A DNA stretch of 64,000 nt from Aplectana chamaeleonis (taxonomy: Eukaryota > Nematoda > Chromadorea > Rhabditida > Cosmocercidae). The notes under the pieces were generated by a model. The model ran no database searches, had not been told where the DNA came from, and was given only the letters and a program-made list of their open reading frames with translations. Positions 33,601 to 45,119 of this stretch are shown piece by piece. A program made the translations under genes and the position numbers. The stretch is taken from NCBI GenBank assembly GCA_029168955.1, contig JAPDOI010000020.1:3526001-3590000 (forward strand). Direction: 5' to 3'. Positions within the stretch are counted from its first letter, which is position 1; every line of letters begins with the position of its first letter.

Positions 33601-36600
33601 AAACTTGTGCAGGACCCCAGTAAGGGTGTGCAGGATGTCGTAGAATGTGTGCAGGACCTCGGTAGGAGTGTGTAGGACATTATGGAACGTGTGCAGGACC
33701 TTAGTAAGGGTGTGCAGGATGTCGTAGAATGTGTGCAGGACCTCAGTGGGAGTGTGCAGGACCTTAGTAGGAGTGCGCAGGACATCATGTGACCTGTGCA
33801 GGACCCTAGTAGGGGTGTGCAGGACCTCAGTAGGAGTGTGCATGACATTATGGGACCTGAACAGGAGCTCAGTAGGAGTGCGCAGGATATCATGGAACGT
33901 GTGCAGGACCCCAGTAGGGATGTGCAGGACGGCGGAGAATGGGGGGAGGACCTCAGTAGGGGTGTGCAGGACCTTAGTAGGAGTGTGCAGGACATCATGG
34001 GACCTGTGCAGGACCCCAGTAGGAGTGTGCAGGACATCATGGAACCTGTGTAGGACCCCAGTAGGGGTGTGCAGGACATCGTAGAATGTGTGCAGGACCT
34101 CAGTAGGAGTGTGCAGGACCTTAGTAGGAGTGTGCAGGACATCATGGGACCTGTGCACGACCCCAGTAGGAGTGTGCAGGACATCATGGAACCTGTGTAG
34201 GACCCCAGTAGGGGTGTGCAGGACATCGTAGAATGTGTGCAGAACATCAGTAGGAGTGTGCAGGACATCATGGGACCTGTGCAGGACCCCAGTAGGGGTG
34301 TGCAGGACGTCGTAGAATGTGTGCAGGACCTTAGTAGGAGTGTGCAGGACATCATGAAACATGTGCAAGACCCCTGTAAGGATGAGCAGGACTTCATGGA
34401 ATGTGTGCAGGACATCAGTAGGAGTGTGCAGGACATCATGAAGCGTGTGTAGGACCCCAGTAGGGTTGAGCAGGACGTCATGGAATGTGTGTAGGACCTT
34501 AGTAAAATTACACAGGACATCATAGAACGTGTGCAGGACCCCAACAGGGGTGTTGCAGGACATCATGGAATGTGTGCAGGACCTCAGTAGGAGTGTGCAG
34601 GACATCATGAAACGTGTGTAAGACCCCTGTAAGGATGATCAGAACTTCGTGGAATGTGTGCAGGACATCAGTAGGAGTGTGCAGGACATCATGAAGCGTG
34701 TGCAGGACCCCAATAGGGGTGTGCAGGACATCATGGAATGTGTGCAGGACCTTAGTAGGAGTGTGCAGGACATCATGAAACGTGTGCAAGTCCCCTGTAA
34801 GGATGATCAGAACTTCGTGGAATGTGTGCAGTACATCAGTAGGAGTGTGCAGGACATCATGAAACGTGTGCAAGACCCCTGTAAGGATGAGCAGGACTTC
34901 ATGGAATGTGTGCTGGATCTCAGTAGGGGTGTGCAGGACGCCGTAGAATGTGTGCAGGACCTCAGTAGGAGTGTGCAGGACCTTAGTAGGAGTGTGCAGG
35001 ACATCATGGGACCTGTGCAGGACCCCAGTAGGGGTGTGCAGGACGTCGTAGAATGTGTGCAGGACCTCAGTAGGAGTGTGCAGGACCTTAGTAGGAGTGT
35101 GCAGGACATCATGGGACCTGTGCAGGACCCCAGTAGGGGTGTGCAGGACCTCAGTAGGAGTGTGCAGGACATTTTGGGACCTGTGCAGGACCCCAGTAAG
35201 GGTGTGCAGGACGTCGTAGAATGTGTGCAGGACCTCAGTGGGAGTGTGCAGGACCTTAGTAGGAGTGTGCAGGACATCATGGGACCTGTGCAGGACCCCA
35301 GTAGGGGTGTGCAGGACCTCAGTAGGAGTGTGCATGATATTATGGGACCTGAACAGGAGCTCAGTAGGAGTGCGCAGGATATCATGGAACGTGTGCAGGA
35401 CCCCAGTAGGGATGTGCAGGACGTCGTAGAATGTGTGCAGGACCTCAGTAGGAGTGTGCAGGACCTTAGTAGGAGTGTGCAGGACATCATGGGACCTGTG
35501 CAGGACCCCAGTAGGAGTGTGCAGGACATCATGGAACCTGTGTAGGACCCCAGTAGGGGTGTGCAGGACATCGTAGAATGTGTGCAGAACATCAGTAGGA
35601 GTGTGCAGGACATCATGGGACCTGTGCAGGACCCCAGTAGGGGTGTGCAGGACGTCGTAGAATGTGTGCAGGACCTTAGTAGGAGTGTGCAGGACATCAT
35701 GAAACATGTGCAAGACCCCTGTAAGGATGAGCAGGACTTCATGGAATGTGTGCAGGACATCAGTAGGAGTGTGCAGGACCTCATGAAGCGTGTGCAGGAC
35801 CCCAGTAGGGTTGAGCAGGACGTCATGGAATGTGTGTAGGACCTTAGTAAAATTACACAGGACATCATGGAACGTGTGCAGGACCCCAATAGGGGTGTGC
35901 AGGACATCATGGAATGTGTGCAGGACCTTAGTAGGAGTGTGCAGGACATCATGAAACGTGTGCAAGACCCCTGTAAGGATGATCAGAACTTCGTGGAATG
36001 TGTGCAGGACATCAGTAGGAGTGTGCAGGACATCATGAAGCGTGTGCAGGACCCCAATAGGGGTGTGCAGGACATCATGGAATGTGTGCAGGACCTTAGT
36101 AAGTGTGCAGGACATCATGAAACGTGTGCAAGACCCTGTAAGGATGATCAGAATTTCGTGGAATGTGTGCAGGACATCAGTAGGAGTGTGCAGGACATCA
36201 TGAAGCGTGTGCAAGACCCCCTGTAAGGATGAGCAGGACTTCATGGAATGTGTGCTGGATCTCAGTAGGGGTGTGCAGGACGCCGTAGAATGTGTGCAGG
36301 ACCTCAGTAGGAGTGTGCAGGACATCATGGGACCTGTGCAGGACCCCAGTAGGGGTGTGCAGGACGTCGTAGAATGTGTGCAGGACCTCAGTAGGAGTGT
36401 GCAGGACCTTAGTAGGAGTGTGCAGGACATCATGGGACCTGTGCAGGACCCCAGTAGGGGTGTGCAGGACCTCAGTAGGAGTGTGCAGGACATTTTGGGA
36501 CCTGTGCAGGACCCCAGTAAGGGTGTGCAGGACGTCGCAGAATGTGTGCAGGACCTCAGTGGGAGTGTGCAAGACCTTAGTAGGAGTGTGCAGGACATCA

Positions 36601-37620
36601 TGGGACCTGTGCAGGACCCCAGTAGGGGTGTGCAGGACCTCAGTAGGAGTGTGCATGACATTATGGGACCTGTACAGGATCTCAGTAGGAGTGCGCAGGA
36701 TATCATGGAACGTGTGCAGGACCCCAGTAGGGGTGTGCAGGACGTCGTAGAATGTGTGCAGGACCTCAGTAGGAGTGTGCAGGACCTTAGTAGGAGTGTG
36801 CAGGACATCATGGAACATGTGCAGGACCCCAGTAGAAGTGTGCAGGACATCATGGAACCTGTGTAGGACCCCAGTAAGGGTGTGCAGGACATCGTAGAAT
36901 GTGTGCAGAACATCAGTAGGAGTGTGCAGGACATCATGGGACCTGTGCAGGACCCCAGTAGGGGTGTGCAGGACGTCGTAGAATGTGTGCAGGACCTTAG
37001 TAGGAGTGTGCAGGACATCATGAAACATGTGCAAGACCCCTGTAAGGATGAGCAGGACTTCATGGAATGTGTGCAGGACATCAGTAGGAGTGTGCAGGAC
37101 ATCATGAAGCGTGTGCAGGACCCCAGTAGGGTTGAGCAGGACGTCATGGAATGTGTGTAGGGCCTTAGTAAAATTACACAGGACATCATGGAACGTGTGC
37201 AGGACCCCAATAGGGGTGTGCAGGACATCATGGAATGTGTGCAGGACCTTAGTAGGAGTGTGCAGGACATCATGAAACGTGTGCAAGACCCATGTAAGGA
37301 TGATCAGAACTTCGTGGAATGTGTGCAGGACATCAGTAGGAGTGTGCAGGACATCATGAAGCGTGTGCAGGACCCCAATAGGGGTGTGCAGGACATCATG
37401 GAGTGTGTGCAGGACCTTAGTAGGAGTGTGCAGGACATCATGAAACGTGTGCAAGACCCCTGTAAGGATGATCAGAACTTCGTGGAATGTGTGCAGGACA
37501 TCAGTAGGAGTGTGCAGGACATCATGAAACGTGTGCAAGACCCCTGTAAGGATAAGCAGGACTTCATGGAATGTGTGCTGGATCTCAGTAGGGGTGTGCA
37601 GGACCTCAGTTCAATGTTCA
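30690..37620. repeat. 21-bp minisatellite in ~1.33-kb higher-order repeats
   Basis: About 320 units follow GTGCAGGACCTCAGTAGGAG plus T. Unit variants occur in a fixed order that recurs. The box 'gtaaaattacacaggacatc' appears at about 31770, 33096, 34503, 35849 and 37169, and 'gcaagacccctgtaaggatg' at about 31630, 32956, 34363, 35707 and 37028. This gives about five higher-order copies of 1.32-1.41 kb. Because 21 is a multiple of three and most frames lack stops, long frames exist on both strands (up to 917 codons on the minus strand). Confidence 0.95.
30737..31468 (+). CDS. Hypothetical heptad-repeat ORF at the start of the minisatellite
   Basis: ATG at 30737 (context accATG) lies 94 bp after TATAAATA (30636-30643). 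A short unique N-terminus (MRTKDKKSSQGVLKCRLTM) leads into the array. The 21-bp units read as seven-residue repeats VQDLSRS, VQDIMGP, VQDPSRG, VQDVVEC, and the frame stays open to TAG at 31468 (243 residues). V and L/I at positions 1 and 4 match a coiled-coil a/d pattern, though VQDP units would break helices. A similar frame at the far end (37188-37694) leaves the array into SSMFRTPYASQASESTR. The TATA and the N-terminus are suggestive only; chance openness of the array is the null explanation. Confidence 0.2.
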   Translation: MRTKDKKSSQGVLKCRLTMRDRSRSMQDVVELQQPLSRGVQDAVECVQDLSRSVQDLSRSVQDIMGPVQDPSRGVQDVVECVQDLSRNVQDLSRSVQDIMGPVQDPSRGVQDLSRSVQDILGPVQDPSKGVQDVVECVQDLSGSVQDLSRSVQDIMGPVQDPSRGVQDLSRSVHDIMGPVQDLSRSAQDIMERVQDPSRGVQDVVECVQDLSRSVQDLSRSVQDIMGPVQDPSRSVQDIMEPV

Positions 37621-37699
37621 GGACACCGTATGCAAGCCAGGCCTCCGAATCTACAAGAACGATAGTTAAGTCCGCCAGAACAGGGCTACCGTAATCTCA

Positions 37700-38660
37700 C
37701 TCGAGTTGGCTCTAAAATTTTCTAAGTTCTGACTCCGATTTCGCTTCATCTTCCCTACAGGTGGTGATGTTTCCCTGCTTTTTAGTCCAGGCAGATCCTC
37801 AACTGCTGACCCCTAGAGAAGGACGGTGTGTGAATCAAGACACACCGCTCCTCACTTCTTTTATACTTTATCATTGATCAATTGGGTATCATCAAATTTG
37901 TTTACGAGAGCCGAATAACATCATTCCTGAAATTACGGTAGTCCTCTTCTGGCGCACTTAACTATCGTTCGCGCTGGAAATCAATTTCCATTTTTCAGGC
38001 TCAATTTCATGATTGAGCCCGGTAGACCACACTGGTAAACTTTGGCGAGTCAAAAACGTTGGACGATGAGGTTAATATCCGCCACCAATTCTCACCAGTC
38101 ATCTAGCCCTTTTTCCTAGAATGTTGGTGCGACAGTAAGATAACAGGAAAAATTGGTTACGGCACGAACTCCACATGCAGAAAAACTCCGAAAATGATTT
38201 TGGCGCGAAATTCAAATTCGTATTTACAATGTGTTCCGATTGACTTTTCTTTACAAATGAAGGTTTTTCATGGGCCCCTTCAACATTTTCTTTCACTAGA
38301 GGGGCCAAGCTACGCAAAAACTCATAGAAATGATGGAAAACTCTGATAAAGAGGCCTGATACTGCGCTATCAATCATTGTTTTATTAGAGCTCTACGGAA
38401 ATACTTCGGCTGGTAGCCTCACCAATGGGCCGTTCATTTCATTTCTGTCTTGAGTGGTGCGTGCCCCCCCCCCGTCTAGAAGAGTGCCTAGAACCTGTAC
38501 AATTGGGTCATTTTGAAACTCATTTCTTCATTTTTCGACTTTTAAATTCAAAAAGTATATGCCTTGCATCTATTTGTAGGAAGCCGCGTTGCAACAATTA
38601 TCTTGCAGTCTTAGCAGCGGAGCGTTTGTTTCTTCATTTCTACCACTATGTTTTCGAAAA
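37700..38660. other. Unassigned sequence after the minisatellite
   Basis: Contains a TTCCCTACAG acceptor-like site at about 37760 followed by a short plus-strand frame (GDVSLLFSPGRSSTADP) and a minus-strand frame at 38099-38377. Neither could be linked to a second exon. A C9 run lies at 38465. Confidence 0.3.
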
Positions 38661-38671
38661 AAAAACAACTT

Positions 38672-39830
38672 GACTTCTGGAGCTCGACGATATTGTAGAA
38701 GGGAAACCCTTGTAAAAAGTTGTGAAATTTCTGAAAGTCGGGCTCCGCAGAAAAGATCAAGGATTTGGCATTGCTCCTAAATGTTGTGAAATTGTTTTAT
38801 TGGATTTGGCTCTCAACTTGATTTTTCAAATGTAGTGAAATTGTCGAATTGATTTGGCTGTGATGATACTATATGCAGATAACATAATCATTAAATCTAG
38901 TGAAATTGTTGCAAACGGATTTGGCAGGAGCTCTATCAATTATCACAGTTAAATCACGCGTCAGAAGGTCTTCTGGCGAGCGAATGAAGACAAAAAGAAA
39001 AAAATAATAATCCTCAGTCAACAATGCTGAACGAAACGTGGCCTTATGGGCTAGAATTAAGGTTTCCGAATGCTATTCTGCCCTTTCAGTGTAGCTCCCA
39101 CTAACAATAAGGTACCAGACCTTCCCTCACCGATGAGATAAAAATCATGAAAACGAAATCTAACGTAGAAGTTACTCGCTACTGACTCTATGTCTTCGTG
39201 TCCTCAACGCTTTCACGGTTCGCATTGTATAGAAACGTTTTTGCTGCTAGGTTTATTCCTGTTCTCATTCGATTCAATATGCGCTTCAAGGAAAACCCCT
39301 TCTGACGCGTGATTTGACTGTGATAATTGATAGAGCTCCTGCCAAATCCGTTTGCAACAATTTCACTAGATTTAATGATTATGTTATCTGCATATAGTAT
39401 CATCACAGCCAAATCAATTCGACAATTTCACTACATTTGAAAAATCAAGTGGAAGCAACGTGCCTTGTGGCCAAAGACTCCATGAACTCTCTAGGTACCG
39501 ACCCCAAGGTGTTATGGACCAGAGGCCTGATGTGGCGGACGACCACCTTATTCAACGTGGGATACTATGAGATAGTTGTGCACGCTATATCGCTCTCGAA
39601 CGTTCCTGTGTACACTCAAACATCTGCTGGGTTCAGTAGAAGCAGAGGCACAAACGAGCAGGTACTCAACAGACTTGTATACAATACCCCTTATACCATA
39701 TGAGAGCCAAATCCAATAAAACCGTTAATTTCACAACATTTAGAGCAATGCCAAATCCTTGACCTTTTCGTGGAGCCCAACTTTCAGAAATTTTCTGAAG
39801 ATTTTCTTCTGATATAAGCGAAGAGGTCCA
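38672..39830. mobile_element. Foldback element FB3 with long inverted arms
   Basis: The left arm (38672-38972) is mirrored by the right arm (39300-39450 plus 39701-39830). For example 'gataacataatcattaaatc' at about 38880 is exactly mirrored at about 39370. The spacer is about 330 bp. The right arm is split by a 250-bp insert (39451-39700); removing it restores continuity with the left arm. No coding sequence. Confidence 0.88.
39451..39700 (-). mobile_element. RTE family 1, 5'-end fragment only
   Basis: The reverse complement aligns along its length with about 44056-44303, the 5' UTR and first codons of the RTE at 44 kb (shared 'gtatacaagtctgttg', 'acctgctcgtt', 'gtgtacacagg', 'gtctttggccacaag'). 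It inserts exactly between AAAATCAAGT and TGAGAGCC of the FB3 arm, with no target duplication and no 3' tail. Confidence 0.85.
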
Positions 39831-40084
39831 GAATACACCTGCTCCCCGAATTTCAACAAATCGGTTCCCACAAATGACAAAAGTTGTGAGCCCGAAAGCT
39901 TAAGAAAATTTCATGCGTGTGCGCCGTAGGCCCGGTGAGCGCGTAGGTCAGGCCGTAGGCAGTACCACGCTTTTCAGTCCTCACTGCTAATAGCCACCGC
40001 CAATGGTTACAGGCAATCGACTTGGCAGACAGGTAAGGTGTAGGGTGCCGCAGGCTGGTATGGCGATCGATTTGTAGGTGAGTG

Positions 40085-41870
40085 GGGACATCGGACATCA
40101 TCGGGATTCTTCGTGAAAGTGCTTATTCGGCTCGATATTGTCATTCTGACATCGTGATTCGCTTCTGATGACGTCATCGGGACGTCGTGGAAAGTGCTTC
40201 GCATCTGATGACGTCATCGGGACATCGCGAAAAGTGTCGACAGCAGGCTTTCTGGATGACGTGTCATCGTAATGTCGTCGAAAATGCTTCGGGCTTGATG
40301 ACGTCATCGGGACATCGGTGAAAGTGCTTCGGGCCTTGAGATGACGTCATGGGGAGATCACGACAAAGGTCCAGCTGTGGTTCCTGATGACGCCATCAGG
40401 ACGTCGTCAGAAGTGCTTGGCCCTGATGACGTCATCGACTGACGTCTCCGAAAGTGCGTTCAGCTTCTGATGACCTGCTACCGCCGGACTTCGTGAAAAG
40501 TGCTTCGGCTTTTGATGACGTCAACGGACGTCGAAAAAGTGCATCGGGTGCTCCTGGATGACGTCAAAAAATCAGGACGTCGTCAGAAGTGCTTCGGAAT
40601 CTGATGACGTCATCAGGACGTATTGCTGAAAGTGTTTGCTATCCCTAGCTTCTGATGACGCCATCCCACATCGTCAGAAGTGCGCTTCGGTTCCTGATGA
40701 CGCCATCGGGACTAGCCGTGAAAAGTGCTTTCGGTCTTCTTGGATGACGCTCAACGGACGTCGTGAAAAGTGTCATCCCGCCCTGATGACCGGGGTTTCC
40801 GTGGACGTCGTCATGAAGTGCTTAGTTCCTGACTACAATTTATCGTCGAAAAGTGTTCGCTCTTGATGACGTCATGGGAGATCGTGACAAATGCTTCGGG
40901 CCCTGATGATGTCATCAGACGTCGCCAGCGTTTAGGGATGACGTCATCGTGACGTCGAAAAAGTGCTTCTGGGCTTTTGATGAAATTTCGTCATCGGACT
41001 TCGTGAAAAGTGCTTGGCTTTGATGACGAATTTTCGTAACGGACGTCGAAAAGATTTCTAAAATCTTTCCTGATGACGTCATCAGACGTCGTCAGAAGTG
41101 CTATGAATTCCTGATGACGCCATCAGGACGTCGGTGGAGGCTAAGAAGTGTTCCAGCTTCGATGACGCCATCGGGACATCGTCAGCGCTTCGGGTTCCTG
41201 ATGACGTCATCGGGACGTCGCAAAAGTGCTTTGTTCTGATGACGTCAACGGGACGTCGTGAAAAGTGTATCGGCCTCTGATGACGCGTCATCATGACGTA
41301 CTAGAAGTGCTTTGGGCCCTGATGACGTCATAGGACGTCGAATGAAAAGTTGCTTCGGGCTTGATGACGCTATCGGACGTCGTGAAAGTGCGTTTACCGG
41401 ATGACGCCATCGTAATATCGGAAAGTGCTTCGCGCTCCTGATGACGTCATCAGGACGTCGTCAGAAGTGCCATTCGTTGACCTTCGCGACGTCATCGGGA
41501 CATCGCGTGACGTGCATGCAAGGGTGTTGATGACGCACCGGGAGATCGTGAAAATTGGCATTTCGGTTTTTCCTGATGACGTCATCAAGGACGTCGTCAG
41601 AAGTGCTTTCGCCCTGATGACGTCATCGTGACGTCGTGAATAGTTTCAGCTTGGTTTGATGACGTCATCGACGTCGGCAAAAGTGCTTCAGATGACGTCA
41701 ACGGAATGTCGAAAAGTGGTATAGGGCTCCTGATGACGTATTCAGACGTCGTTAACAGGCTTCATTTGAAGCTTCGTTCTGATGACGTCATCGTAATGTC
41801 GTGAAAAGTGCTTGAGAAAAATAACTTTGATGACGCCATCGGGACGTCTGGATTAAAGTGCGGGACTAAT
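40085..41870. repeat. ~40-bp tandem repeat carrying TGACGTCA palindromes
   Basis: More than 40 diverged units of roughly 35-45 bp combine GAAAAGTGCTTCGG, GATGACGTCATC and GGGACGTCGT. About 20 units keep the exact palindrome TGACGTCA, the consensus cyclic-AMP response element bound by CREB/ATF bZIP proteins. Two partial units recur at 42065-42150. ORFs inside are by-products. Confidence 0.92.
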
Positions 41871-42288
41871 TAATGAAACGGAGGGGCACTCCATTCGAGT
41901 CAGAAATGAAATAAAGCGACCGATCTGTAACGCTTATCAATCGAAGTATTTCTACAGAACTTCATCAACAACGAATGATTGATAGCAGCATCAAACATCT
42001 TTTATCAGGTTTTCCATTCATTTTCACGAGCGAACAGGTACTCCCTGCCGTCTATGATAGTCCCAAAAGTGCTTTCGGGCTTGATTATCGCCATTCCAGG
42101 GATAAATCGAAAGTGCTTCGGGCTTCTGAGCTACGTCATCGACGTCGTGTGGCAAACCTGATATCTAGTGCAGGGATAAATCGGGACCCGTTGCTTTGGT
42201 AAACATTCACAGAATTGAATTGCAGACACCCTTGCAGAGTGATTAGAGTCCCGCCCATCGAATATCATCTTGAAAGGTTGTAGGTTAC

Positions 42289-42622
42289 CCAAAAGAATGA
42301 GCAAGAGTCTTGAGCTTTGCGCTAGCTGTTCCAGATAGTGTGCTGGATGCGTCGGAATTTGCGTTGAAAGAGTCCGAGAACGACCTTGTGCAAAAACTTT
42401 AAAAAGTATTGGGATGACAAGCATGGCGTGCAGAAAGCTTGATATGTTATTTAGGTAATGTTGCAAACGTAGCTCCTTTATCTTCGGGAAGCTTTCAATA
42501 TGTAACGCGCTTAGGCTATTCACAAGGTAAACTCCATTTTGCTGAAAAGATGTTCCATCATTCTTGTCACCAGCCTACTGATTTTTTCTGCAATAAAGGT
42601 CGGTGCTGGTGCTTATCAGCAT
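42289..42622 (-). CDS. Two-exon candidate with membrane segment, unknown
   Basis: Exon 42579-42622 (acceptor TGAATTTAG, donor TCA|GTAGGC) joins exon 42289-42541 (acceptor CATCTTTTCAG, donor TTTTGG|GTAACC) in phase. The intron is 37 bp, near the lower limit for nematodes. The peptide reads ADKHQHRPLLQKKS, then QNGVYLVNSLSALHIESF, LRLQHYLNNISSFLHAML and VIPILFKVFAQ, ending SSRLLLILL. An alternative donor at 42385 (CAAG|GTCGTT) would shorten exon 2. Family unknown. Confidence 0.42.
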
Positions 42623-43576
42623 CTAAATTCAAAACAAATTGTTAGAGTTATTCCATTCGCAGCTCAGCAGAGTTTTTCATATCAAATTCATGGAATTAGC
42701 AGTGATAATCTGCGAAGCGAATGAGGGCGGCGGAAACGAAACCCCTAATGAGTATGGAAACTGCTTTGTTCCACTAATGTGAAAGTGTCCAAATGGAATG
42801 CGGAAGGTAGTTTCTGACTGTGCAGGTTTTGAGTTATGTAGTTTCATTCCGCAAGCGAAGAACTGCGGGCAGATTGTGCATCCGGCTGTAGGCCAGCAGG
42901 CTTTCGCGATTGCGACCGGGCTGGTCGCTCACCTGAGCGACCAGTGTGATCACCGGGGCCCAAGGCCCAGTGTTGTGAGTTGGTTGAGAAAATCACCGTG
43001 GCCGACCGTTCGATACGTATGAAAAACATGAAGGTTGCAAATAACACCCGGTGTAGCCAGCTGTGGCAGACGCGATAAATATGATTGAAATTATGGAAAG
43101 CTTCATACCATGCCCGATATCATTCATTTCTTAGCTTATATTATCATGTGAACATCGATCTTGTCAGCTACATCGCCCACCGATTTTTCGTGAAGATAGT
43201 TAATAACAGTTTGGGCTCATTGATTCTGTGACCACAGAAAAGAGGACTGATCTAACGGGAGATGAAGGGTTCCTCCTTCATTGTTCGAAATTCTTGCATG
43301 ATATTACTGTGTAATATCAAGGCTGCAAAAGACGGAAGTTACAAGCTCCAGTGCAGTCAGCCTCGTTGAGCAGCACATGTTTCAACAATTAGCCCAATGA
43401 GGAGTGTGGTGGAGTGTACTATCACCTTTCTAAAACTCCTTTTCTTTGTTGAACCTTTCTAAACAGCGGATTGAATAAATCGCTGCGGTTCTCAAGATAG
43501 CGAGGAAACGCTGGCTCCATAAAGCGACTTTGATTATGTGGAGTGCCGCCGATAAAATATGTATAGGAGTCTACAG

Positions 43577-43718
43577 CTTCCTTTATACAGAACCGCAACG
43601 GTTTGTTTCCGATGCGTCAGCCTTAGAAGTCGACAAAGAAAAGTTTTTAGAGAAAATTGTTATCGTCGCGGCGTCGGTGCCACTCTCATTCCACTTTAGT
43701 GCCTATTGTTCCTCCTAG
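43577..43718 (+). CDS. Candidate terminal exon, unknown
   Basis: An acceptor GAGTCTACAG precedes 43577. After one nucleotide the frame gives 46 residues (FLYTEPQRFVSDASALEVDK, then EKFLEKIVIVAASVPLSF) to TAG. It is open without splicing from 43530 too. Protein-like composition with an amphipathic then hydrophobic stretch. No family recognised. Confidence 0.32.
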
Positions 43719-44270
43719 TCGCTCTTGTTGAAACGTCGCTGAATGTAACGCTAACCAAACCACTTTTGCTTTCGTCGCTGAGACACCGCTTTAGAGACAG
43801 AATTACGCTTTTGTATTCTTTCGAGATTCGCCGCAAAACTGCAGCAACTACGATCTAAGAAACACGCTTTTCCGTGTGTACACATAAGGAAAACCTGAAT
43901 CTACTCTCCGTATAGGTGTATCTTTCATAAGTCCACCTGAATTTCGCGGACATTCAACCCTTAGTAGAGGGACGAGTAGACATGGTCAAACTTTTAACCG
44001 CGCGACACCCATTTTAAATAAAAAGACGAAAGAATAATGAAATGCATTTTTACAAATGGGGGTGTGTATACAAGTCTGTTGGTACCTGCTCGTTGGTGCC
44101 CCTGCTTCTACTGAACCCAGCAGACGTTTGAGTGTACACAGGGAACGTTCGAGCGATATAGCGTGCACAACTATATCGCGAAAGTATCCCACACATTGCA
44201 TAAAGGTGTCGCCGTCCGGCACACTAAGGCCTCTGGTCCATAACACCTTAGGATCCGTACCTAGGGAGTC

Positions 44271-45119
44271 ATGGAGTCTTTGGCCACAAGCCACAATTTC
44301 GCCACCCTGAACTGTCGATCGCTGTCGAGTGATATCCAAAAAACTGCGCTATCCAGACTTCTGAGCTATTTCCATGCACCGTTTGCTGCTTTGCAGGAAA
44401 CCCGCCTCAAGCATAGACCCGTCATCAGCGTCGGAGAGTACACCATCTACTGCGGTAACGCTGACGATAGGAGAGTGGGAGGCTGTGCAATAGCTGTAAG
44501 GAAGGATTTCAATGGTATGGTCAAGGAGTTCGGCTCAACGTCGTGTCGGAATGCATTCGTACGACTGCGGGATCACAGAGGATTCAATCTGTGGATAGTG
44601 AGTGCTCATGCGCCCACTGAAACCGCCGAAGACAATTCGAAGGATGCGTTTTATGAGGAACTCAATACGTTGCTGGCCAGGATACCTTGTCAACATGCTG
44701 TTGTCGTGGGGATTGACGCAAATGCGAAGATGGGACTTGATCAGGAATCCGAAGTACTCGGTAAATGGTTCTACCCAGTGGAGCAAACATCGGACAATGG
44801 CTACCGCCTTGTCGACTTTTGTGAACGCAGTGGTCTGATTATTGCATCGACATTCAAGAGGAATCATCGCCGCCATCAGCTTACGTGGCAGGGACCAACC
44901 CGGCTATCTCCAGAAGAGCAGCGGAAGCGGAAGATGACAACTTTGAAACTACAGCTTGACTATGTCCTGACGAGGAATATTCCAGTATCGGACATTCGAA
45001 GATCTAGAGCTGTGTGGGATGTCGCATTCGATTCGGATCACCGTCCTGTTCTGTTGAACTTCACTGCGAGGATTCATAAGAGGAAGCGAGGGCTCAGCCT
45101 CTCCAGAGGATTGACATGA
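44271..45119 (+). CDS. RTE endonuclease domain (APE-like)
   Basis: A 282-codon frame from ATG 44271. It cuts target DNA to prime reverse transcription. Exonuclease-endonuclease-phosphatase motifs appear in order: LNCRSLSSD near residue 20, LQETRL near 43, VSAHAPTE near 109, VVVGIDANAKMG near 144, LDYVLTRN near 234 and the catalytic SDHRPVLL near 260. All catalytic residues look intact. The frame stops at 45119, overlapping the next frame by ATGA; homology continues in that frame, so a small indel a few codons earlier is the likely cause. Confidence 0.93.
   Translation: MESLATSHNFATLNCRSLSSDIQKTALSRLLSYFHAPFAALQETRLKHRPVISVGEYTIYCGNADDRRVGGCAIAVRKDFNGMVKEFGSTSCRNAFVRLRDHRGFNLWIVSAHAPTETAEDNSKDAFYEELNTLLARIPCQHAVVVGIDANAKMGLDQESEVLGKWFYPVEQTSDNGYRLVDFCERSGLIIASTFKRNHRRHQLTWQGPTRLSPEEQRKRKMTTLKLQLDYVLTRNIPVSDIRRSRAVWDVAFDSDHRPVLLNFTARIHKRKRGLSLSRGLT

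Noticed and set aside
34520..37273. Minus-strand ORF of 917 codons in the 21-bp minisatellite
   Set aside because: Two minus frames and two plus frames are open over the same units. Length alone reflects the stop-free 21-bp period, and there is no unique N-terminus or promoter-like sequence for this strand.
40085..41870. CRISPR-like look of regularly spaced palindromes
   Set aside because: Unit spacing is tandem and irregular, there are no unique spacers of constant length, no cas genes are present, and the genome is eukaryotic. It is a tandem repeat.
43986..44339. 117-codon minus-strand ORF and the related plus-strand ORF at 39437-39703
   Set aside because: Both are frames through the two copies of the RTE 5' UTR. 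They match each other only because the DNA is homologous.
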